Shown here one piece after another: positions 58,801-64,000 of a stretch of DNA of 64,000 nt. A model generated the notes under the pieces. The model did not search any database. It was given only the letters and a program-made list of their open reading frames with translations, and was not told the origin of the DNA. Position 1 is the stretch's first letter, and each line of letters opens with the position of its first letter. This DNA comes from Gracilariopsis chorda (lineage: Eukaryota > Rhodophyta > Florideophyceae > Gracilariales > Gracilariaceae). The stretch covers positions 171,649-235,648 of the forward strand of contig NBIV01000111.1 in the NCBI GenBank assembly GCA_003194525.1, given 5' to 3'. Made by a program: the position numbers and the translations under genes.

Positions 58801-61290
58801 GCACTTCAATCCAAAGATCTGCTCCGATTTCTTCTCCAAATCCTTCATGAAGTCGTTTGCGTACTGTTTGTACACCCTTGCAATCAGATCCGGTCGGTCA
58901 AACGGTAGAGGGCGGTTACTTTGTGCCGTAAATGCGCCACGATTGGTGGTGTCCATCCCAAGACGCTGGATGTCCATTCGCCAGATGTTCATGGTGATTG
59001 TAATGAACAGAGAAGGCGGTCCTCTCCGCGCCACGATCGCCTGTAGATCCATGCGCTTGTTCTTCCAGTATGCTGCTGAGTTGACCGAGTCATCGGGCAG
59101 AAAGATGCGTCCCATTAGCACGAACTGGGATTGTGGCACGTGACCGGTTTGCTGTTGTGCTTGCTGCATTTCTTGCTCTTGTACAATGCGTGCCCGTTGT
59201 TCTCTTTCCAGGAAATGCAGTCGCATGTCCTTAATGTTTGTGTGGGTGCGAAGCATCCACAGCTGCATCAACGGTCCACTGTCCAGAAGGATGTTGTCTG
59301 AGTACAGTCGTCTCTTCGCGTTCTCAGCCCAGGTGAGCTTTCGGAGCTTCCACTCGTTGACGCTGAGACCTGAGATTTGCTGTGTTGAGGTCTTTGCCTC
59401 CAGAAACACGCCAATGTCAAACGGCTCGTGCTGATCAGCGTACGGGTAGAGCAGAGGGAAAGTGCCTTTCTCTGCCATTTTGGATGCCGGTTTTAGAAGG
59501 CGGTACCGCACTTGCGCATTGTTTGCGGCATTTGCAGTCGCCCCATCTCCAGCATTAGCAGCAGCAGCAGCAGCCGTCAATACGGCGTGCTCTTCTGTTA
59601 CGGTTCCTTCTACCAAGCGCGGTACTTCAGACTCCACTCGGTACAGGCCAGTCGGATCCACGACGAGCGTTCTCATCATGGTTGGCCCCCCACCAGGAGC
59701 ATCTTCAGGGAGAGGCCCAGCACCTACGTGAGGAGCACTAACTGTGGCACTTCGGGTTCCTTCGTAACCGCGTACGACTACTCCCTCTTCTGCTGCCTGC
59801 ATGCTGATATCGACGGCGGTATCTCCATTTTGTTGTTGTTGTTGCGTGCTAAGCATGGATCGGTACCACTCACGCACCACGTCTGGCTTTGGCTGGATCA
59901 CATCATACAACTTGGGCACGATGTCTCGTACGTTGATATCTTGAATGAACGCACGCAAATTGGCACGCGTATAGTGAGAGGGATCCAAGGAAGGCGGACC
60001 AGTACCCCACAGAAACCTGTAGCGCGTGTTGTTCTGGTTCTGCGTGGGCACAGCGAGAGCTGCGTTTCCCTCAAGTCTTAGAAAGAAGGGACCGCCTCCC
60101 GTCACATACGACATGTCCATGACCGCTTGCGTCGTAGCGAAGAGCGTATTCAAGTTGAGAAAATGGCTGTGGAAGGCTCTCAGACTATAAAGACTGCGAA
60201 CCAACTCGTTTCTATGCCTTCTGCAGAACGTGACGCCCCACCCTGACCTTCTTTTCATTCCACAGCACACTCCATTGGTCTCTTTGCCAAGCAAAACGCA
60301 TCCGCAGTACTTGCAGCTATGAATTCTCAATGTCCAGTCCCGGTACGGGCAGGAGGAGAGCGTGTGTGCGTGCTCGCCGCATCTTCCGCATCGCCTTTGA
60401 CCTGCAGTGGGAAGCGTCTCAAACTCCGGCACGCTTGCACGGATGGCCGGATCATTCCTCGCCTGAGCTGCCACGGAATCCCAAGCATAGTACACGCGAT
60501 AGAGTCCTCGATCAGGACGCCCAGCACAGTGCATGACCGTCGTATCAAGCTGTTGCTGTGGCTGATGCTGCGGCTGGTGTGAGGGAGCCGGTGTGATCTC
60601 ATCCGCTTCCACCTCCATCGGAATGGACATCTGTTGTTCTTCCTGTTCAGCTTGTGGCAACGCAGGCTGCGGCGGCGGGTGTGAGGGAGCCGGGGTGATC
60701 TCATCCTCTTCCACTTCCATCGGGACTGGCATCTGTTCTTCCTCTTGTTCAGCTTGTGGCAGAGCAGGCTGCTGTGGTGGCGGTGGCTGTGAGAGAGCAG
60801 GGATGATCTCATCCTCTTCCACTTCCATCGCAATAGGCATCTGTTCTGCAGGCATCGGTGGGAGAGGGGGCATTGAAGGCGGTGGAATGTGACTTGGAAG
60901 GCCTCTCACAAACTCCAGAAATACAGGGAGTGGCCACCATGTTGGTAGATCTGTGGCAGCGGACCCACTGGCTCCAGCGGCGCTTGTGCTAACTGCTGCT
61001 GCAACCGAAGTAGGTGCAGGAGTAATTTCGTCTTCTTCAACCGCTGGAACAATAGGTCCTTGAACGTGTGCTCTGCTCTCATTTACTCCCAACTCATCTG
61101 GAGCTGGAGGAGCTGGTGCTCTTCGGGGTCTTCCAGCTCCTGCCCGTGCTCCACCACTGCCGACGCGACGACCACCAGCGTTTTGCCTTGCACCGCCTGC
61201 GTTCAACCTGGCACCTCCAGAATTGTCTCTGGCACCTCCTGAGTTAGATCGGACGCCACCAGAGTTTAGATGTCGCCCTCCTCTCGTCAT
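55867..61290 (-). CDS. Helitron Rep-Pif1 helicase transposase, 1807 residues, intact ORF
   Basis: A single open frame from ATG (61288-61290) to the stop at 55867. Residues 4-52: seven tandem heptads of type GGARxNS. Residues about 80-250: acidic/proline repeats (MEVEEDEITPAPS, several copies). Residues about 298-312: CGRCGEHAHTLSSC, a perfect CX2CX4HX4C knuckle, followed by a second Cys cluster. Residues about 620-970: Helitron-like N and Rep domains (SLFITITMNIWRMDIQRLG; EFQERNVPHHRMLVWLEGG; YLMKY with Tyr966 and Tyr970). Helicase: Walker A GSAGTGKT (1343-1350), LDEASM (Asp1429), GDYSQLLPVV, and LYVALSRVRR (about 1753-1761). It would nick, unwind and rejoin DNA in rolling-circle transposition. 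Odd: the HUH position reads His846-His847-Arg848, and motif V reads HKGPGKT. No OTU or endonuclease domain. No introns are needed. Confidence 0.95.
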   Translation of the reverse strand: MTRGGRHLNSGGVRSNSGGARDNSGGARLNAGGARQNAGGRRVGSGGARAGAGRPRRAPAPPAPDELGVNESRAHVQGPIVPAVEEDEITPAPTSVAAAVSTSAAGASGSAATDLPTWWPLPVFLEFVRGLPSHIPPPSMPPLPPMPAEQMPIAMEVEEDEIIPALSQPPPPQQPALPQAEQEEEQMPVPMEVEEDEITPAPSHPPPQPALPQAEQEEQQMSIPMEVEADEITPAPSHQPQHQPQQQLDTTVMHCAGRPDRGLYRVYYAWDSVAAQARNDPAIRASVPEFETLPTAGQRRCGRCGEHAHTLSSCPYRDWTLRIHSCKYCGCVLLGKETNGVCCGMKRRSGWGVTFCRRHRNELVRSLYSLRAFHSHFLNLNTLFATTQAVMDMSYVTGGGPFFLRLEGNAALAVPTQNQNNTRYRFLWGTGPPSLDPSHYTRANLRAFIQDINVRDIVPKLYDVIQPKPDVVREWYRSMLSTQQQQQNGDTAVDISMQAAEEGVVVRGYEGTRSATVSAPHVGAGPLPEDAPGGGPTMMRTLVVDPTGLYRVESEVPRLVEGTVTEEHAVLTAAAAAANAGDGATANAANNAQVRYRLLKPASKMAEKGTFPLLYPYADQHEPFDIGVFLEAKTSTQQISGLSVNEWKLRKLTWAENAKRRLYSDNILLDSGPLMQLWMLRTHTNIKDMRLHFLEREQRARIVQEQEMQQAQQQTGHVPQSQFVLMGRIFLPDDSVNSAAYWKNKRMDLQAIVARRGPPSLFITITMNIWRMDIQRLGMDTTNRGAFTAQSNRPLPFDRPDLIARVYKQYANDFMKDLEKKSEQIFGLKCLGLASKLEFQERNVPHHRMLVWLEGGVIEDVDVIDELIRAELPLPGEDDALRALIRSMHRHRHSTYCWNRAGRCRFAYDSNMIVPETYIEEGTNRVIYRRRRQEDLTIVPYNPTLTKNYRSHINVERTQGGGAVAYLMKYAFKHPKAQEVVLNVSDANETGTHNEQQQEPQVQNDIRAYMRARVVGAVNAAWRLFEFRHVHIVPKVERLAIHLEGERTFLLRGPNQLFSASQPSTLERYFARPEAYVNLDYLSYFEKVQLYRTLPARVLNQYDGDSTQVPTDDCDPPMYVVQRTDDEQCVARIRGVSPSDIELFALRLLLINRGSSSYEDARTFNGQQYGTYRETAIVSGLLADGSEFDIAFQEAVQIYSTPSELRRLVVTLYQQGADPEKMAVKNWEALCSDIHTGDEQQRKQEMYRRVVKISDRHGGRLIRDHSFFSQHLQQNHAALTEANRATTTRDARVVRNSSTLQSRYATLKPRQRQVIDIVIAALQQRQALQERTSTPGNVFFVQGSAGTGKTYVLNLLRDIVESEGMLAEMTATTGIAASLYEGGRTLHSLLGLGVADRDSTSSTTATLSKYGPRSQRAELLREIQLLVLDEASMLSRKLFELMDALLKDLRCSGMENPPPFGGLTIILSGDYSQLLPVVPQVYMEAEPSGNVRRVYTNILNELPWKSDLWTLCSVQVLYLTEQVRQADDPAFASLLRSIARNTISNNAPIPLRSTGGMQTAYQFLWKWLTTRRKEDVDLIKMLIASTNQLVDEHNAAALDLFLGERFTLPSATTVQPDGVPNSEPDVTNTFVPEFAYQYAPTGVPPHNLDLKIGVPIMVIRNVLHPAVVNGKLFVVVRVDHFTMQVARFDENGQVLERQLLHRIDFEFSFAEIRMIRRQFPICLAFAATVHKGPGKTLDGLVVDVRSNFFCAGQLYVALSRVRRNDHVLLLHDPQLTPTNAHKIHPMPVPIANPVLPEAIQFCIPPQP

Positions 61291-61950
61291 TTCAATTTAC
61301 CAGAAAAAGAAAAAAAAATTCTATGTTTTTGTAAACCGTTAAAAAATTTGCCAGAGTTCCAGAATAATTTCCAATATACCACAAAGTTGAAAGTGAAAAA
61401 CTGGTTGCAGTTTGTTGCTTTGCACCCACCGGGCCTAGTCGCATGCAGCAATTAAAAAAACAAATTGCTGCAAGGCTTATATTTACCCGATGCAGTCGTG
61501 CGCAGCACAGAGACTCTCGACAAACTCCTGTTGGATTATGACGGGCGGAGTGGGCCCAGCCGGTTTTCAAGCCGTTTGATGTTTAACTCGCGTCCGGTTG
61601 TAAGGATTGGTCTGCCTTTACTCACAAACCGAAGTGTGCTTTCCGGCCCCAAGAGGTACGACACGGCGGCCGCCCCGGACCCTGCACAGCAAGCTGGTAT
61701 TAGGTCCGGTAAACCCTCAGACTTCCTGATCGCCGTCAAACGACCAGTATACCACAGAGGAGCACCTGACTTTTCCAGATCCGTGGTACTTAGTGGGTTA
61801 CTCTTGTGGCGACCTGCACACGAGCTCGGCCTTGCCTAGGTCCCAGCCAACAAACAGTGCCCAAAGTAGCAAAAAGGTTACGACACTGCGCTATTGGCCA
61901 AGCCTGAATGGGATGCAAAAAAGTGGTTAGGGTCAGCAAGCGAGATGCAT
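61291..61950. other. 5' flank of the Helitron 3 gene; no second gene seen
   Basis: Holds an A-rich stretch near 61305, a hairpin with arms GCAGCAATT (61445-61453) and AATTGCTGC (61463-61471), and overlapping open frames in both directions (61465-61839 forward, 61536-61739 reverse) that look like GC-driven chance. The promoter of the transposase gene should lie here; no clear TATA box was chosen. Confidence 0.4.
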
Positions 61951-61953
61951 TTG

Positions 61954-62095
61954 GCACTGCGCCAGTGCAGTATATACGTCTGTTGCAGGCATGTCTGCAA
62001 TGAAACTTCAGTATACACTGCACTGGCGCAGTGCAATTTGCCACGTGTTGGAATGCAATGCACTGGCGCAGTGCAATTTGCCACGTGTCGGAATG
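61954..62095. repeat. inverted and direct repeats upstream of the Helitron array
   Basis: GCACTGCGCCAGTGCAGT (61954-61971) is the exact inverse of ACTGCACTGGCGCAGTGC (62017-62034). The right arm is then repeated directly 40 bases on (GCACTGGCGCAGTGCAATTT at 62020 and 62060), each followed by GCCACGTGT. Confidence 0.85.
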
Positions 62096-62578
62096 AACCG
62101 CTGGGTTTTTGCTGCTGAGTGGCTGGCACTACAATTTGATTGTATTGCAAGCCATTCAGCAGCCATTGCACAGTCAACATGCAGCAATAGCAGCTAATTA
62201 AACTGAACGCTTTGCTGCTGCTGCTGCTGCTGAATTTTTTAAATGGTAGGAGGGCGTTGCGCCAAATGGGCGTTTTGCATGCGCAAATGGGGGCGTGCAA
62301 AGCGAATTTGTGGCGGCAACGCCTCCGTCAGTCAACAAACACCCCCCTCATACATGTGTAAATCATTAAGAGCGGGTGTTGAGAAAAGTGGAAACGGCCT
62401 TCGGCCGTGGGCGGCGCTGCGCGCCGCGTTGGTTTTGTAGCTTTGTGTATTTAGTAGCGTTCGGAGGCTCTCCGGGCACTTTGCTCGCTTGCGCTCGCAA
62501 TAGCGCTCATAGAACCACGGAGCACCGCGGCGCCGAGAGTATGTGGAGCCGTAGGGGTTTGTGTTTAGGTGCTTAAAT

Positions 62579-62649
62579 TGACTGCAGTGCCAGCCAATGA
62601 TGAGAAAGCGCGACACGTTGCTTTTTGTAACTGGGTGGCACTGCAGTCA
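62579..62649. repeat. stem-loop repeat, 18-bp arms, copy 1
   Basis: TGACTGCAGTGCCAGCCA (62579-62596) pairs with 62632-62649 with one mismatch around a 35-base loop containing GAGAAAGCGCGACACGTTGC. Confidence 0.85.
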
Positions 62650-63181
62650 TTATGGGAGTGCCAGCTAGTAAGCAGGAAGCTTTGCTGCTGCTGCTGAATT
62701 TTTTAAATGGTAAGGAGGCGTTGCGCCAAATGGGCGTTTTGCATGGGCAAACGGGGGCGTGCAAGACGATTTTGTGGCGCAACGCCTCCATTCAATCAAG
62801 AACACCCCCTCATAGAGTAACAAAGACTTATAATCTCAACACCCCACAAATAGAAACGGCCTTCGGCCGTGGGCGCGCTGCGTGCCGCTGAGTAGGGGTT
62901 ACTTTGGGGGATCTGCAGGCCGCTTATGCTCGCTAACGCTCGCAAACGACCTGCAGACCCATGAGGGCCGCGACGCGGAGATTGAATATAGAATAGAGTA
63001 GCAATTGACTGCCCATGCGATTGTGATTGGCGCGCACTGCAGTTGTGCATAGAGAGTACAGTGGAATGTAATTGGTCAGCACTGCCAAAATAATTGCAGT
63101 GCCAGCCACTGATACTGTAGTGCCAGCCACTGAGGAGCAGCAGCAGTCAAGATGCAGCAGCAGCCAATGAGCTTTGAGCTT

Positions 63182-63201
63182 TGCTGCTGCTGCTGCTGGT
63201 G

Positions 63202-63239
<38 letters not shown>
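63182..63239 (+). repeat. CTG microsatellite in array unit 3
   Basis: About 18 CTG triplets with two interruptions (GGTGATG-type). Shorter CTG runs occupy the same place in the other units (about 62215-62231, 62684-62696 and 63805-63820). Confidence 0.9.
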
Positions 63240-63240
<1 letters not shown>

Positions 63241-63569
63241 AATTTTTTGAATGGCCGGGAGGCGTTGCGCCAAAAGAGGTTTATGCATTCGCTGAAGAGG
63301 GCGTGCGGGGGTGTTTATTGGCGCAACGCCTCCGTTCAATCAAGATGTAGGTGCTTATACGCTTGTAAATCTATATAATGGAGAGACAAGTGGAAACGGC
63401 CTTCGGCCGTGGGCGGCGCTGCGCGCCGCGTTGGTTTTGTAGCTTTGTGTATTTCGTGGCGTTCGGAGGCTCTCCGAGCACTTTGCTCGCTTGCGCGCGC
63501 AATAGCGCTCATAGAACCACGGGGCGCCGCGGCGCCGAGAATATGTGGAGCCGTAGGGGTTTGTGTTTA

Positions 63570-63662
63570 GGTGCCTAAATTGACTGCAGTGCCAGCCAAT
63601 GATGAGAAAGCGCGACACGTTGCTTTGTGTAATTGGCTGGCACTGCAGTCAATTTAGGTACC
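63570..63662. repeat. stem-loop repeat, 31-bp arms, copy 2
   Basis: Arms 63570-63600 and 63632-63662 are inverse copies with one mismatch; the centre of the arm is TGACTGCAGTGCCAGCCA. The 31-base loop is the same as in copies 1 and 3. Confidence 0.9.
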
Positions 63663-63696
63663 TTAACACATAATGGTTTGTGTTTGCTACCTAAAT

Positions 63697-63767
63697 TGAC
63701 TGCAGTGCCAGCCAATGATGAGAAAGCGCGACACGTTGCTTTGTGTAACTGGCTGGCACTGCAGTCA
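63697..63767. repeat. stem-loop repeat, 18-bp arms, copy 3
   Basis: TGACTGCAGTGCCAGCCA (63697-63714) and its exact inverse (63750-63767) enclose the same loop. It follows copy 2 after about 35 bases. Confidence 0.9.
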
Positions 63768-64000
63768 TTATGGGAGTGCCAGCCAGTAAGCAGAAAGCTT
63801 TGCTCCTGCTGCTGCTGCTGAATTTTTTGAATGGTGGGGAGGCGTTGCGCCAAATGGGTGATTTGCATGCGCAAACGGGGGCGTGCAAAGCGAATTTGTG
63901 GCGCAACGCCTCCCGTCAGTCAACAACACCCCCCTCATACATGTGTAAATCATTAAGAGTGGGGTGTTGACACAAGAAAAAGCGGCCTTCGGCCGCGGCG

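Larger units (their letters stand above)
55558..64000 (-). mobile_element. Helitron 3, apparently autonomous; 5' end not defined
   Basis: The 3' terminus at 55558 is well defined (hairpin, CTGA, then host T), and the element carries an uninterrupted Rep-helicase gene. The 5' end (TC after an A) could not be placed. The split copia RT does not resume anywhere up to 64000, so either the element plus the repeat array upstream of the gene extends past the window, or the copia was already truncated. Only the part from 55558 to about 61470 is firmly associated with the gene; inclusion of the array is inference. Confidence 0.65.
62195..64000 (+). repeat. array of four composite hairpin units, running off the window
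   Basis: Each unit has, in order, a CTG run, AATTTTTTRAATGG, an inverted-repeat module with arms GGAGGCGTTGCGCCA and TGGCGCAACGCCTCC about 75 bases overall, ACACCCCCCTCATA-like text, and a palindrome ACGGCCTTCGGCCGT with GCGGCGCTGCGCGCCGC behind it. Inverted modules: 62249-62326 (imperfect), 62714-62789, 63258-63333 and 63838-63913 (arms perfect in the last three). Palindromes: 62394-62408, 62856-62870, 63396-63410 and 63982-63996. The 62394-62600 and 63396-63600 stretches are almost identical (spacing 1002 bases). Units 1 and 3, and units 2 and 4, differ in what lies between, so the array has higher-order structure. Confidence 0.85.

Noticed and set aside
58165-60833. Long open frames opposite to or out of phase with the Helitron gene (for example 58165-58743, 59512-60081, 60327-60833)
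   Set aside because: They are shadows of the 1807-codon gene; the repetitive GC-rich code keeps other frames open and they contain no motif.
62017-62095. Iterated GCACTGGCGCAGTGC as an origin of replication
   Set aside because: Iterons alone do not show an origin in a eukaryotic transposon context; kept as a repeat only.
62195-64000. Array taken for a CRISPR or a simple satellite
   Set aside because: The spacing, composite modules and inverted repeats do not fit a CRISPR, and CTG runs are only one part of each unit.

Overview
The window reads as nuclear DNA of a eukaryote and consists almost entirely of transposable elements in different stages of decay. Every classifiable stretch belongs to a eukaryotic element: Ty3/gypsy, Ty1/copia, Helitron, PIF/Harbinger, pogo/Tigger or hAT. 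A copia primer-binding site begins TGGTAGCA, as expected for priming by a eukaryotic initiator tRNA-Met. I found no convincing host gene with recognisable function, no rRNA, no intact tRNA and no CRISPR. The species cannot be named from this; a repeat-rich alga or other protist is only a guess.

Layout. 0-3.6 kb: reverse-strand gypsy element (gag, zinc knuckle, protease, start of reverse transcriptase) cut by the window edge. 4.3-7.1 kb: forward copia-order pol pseudogene. 7.1-14 kb: mostly unassigned, with one copy of an undescribed repeat (12.0-12.5 kb) and a gag-like scrap (13.3-13.7 kb). 14.4-16.0 kb: reverse pogo-like transposase pseudogene. 17.5-17.8 kb: gypsy integrase tail. 19.3-24.7 kb: structurally complete copia element with two 181-bp LTRs, primer-binding site, TATA boxes and a near-matching 5-bp target duplication. 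26.9-28.0 kb: two tandem copies (period about 594 bp) of the repeat seen at 12 kb. 29.3-31.5 kb and 32.1-37.5 kb: two related decayed Helitrons in direct orientation. 40.4-43.5 kb: reverse gypsy pol. 44.6-44.9 kb: short intact membrane-protein ORF. 45.6-48.2 kb: PIF/Harbinger transposase facing its probable SANT/Myb-like partner. 49.7-51.2 kb: hAT transposase missing its C terminus beside a second pogo-like pseudogene (51.6-53.5 kb).

The most striking part is 54-64 kb. A copia reverse transcriptase pseudogene is interrupted at position 55557/55558, and the abutting sequence is a textbook Helitron 3' end (hairpin, then CTGA, then T). That end belongs to an apparently intact 1807-codon Rep-helicase gene (55867-61290, reverse strand). 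Its protein carries a seven-residue Gly-rich repeat array, acidic/proline repeats and a CCHC zinc knuckle before the Rep and Pif1-type helicase domains, and has His-His-Arg where the Rep HUH motif should be. Upstream of the gene lies an array of at least four units, each with CTG runs, perfect inverted repeats and GC-rich palindromes; a related palindrome also lies between the gene and its 3' end. This gene-plus-array assembly is my best candidate for something not previously described.
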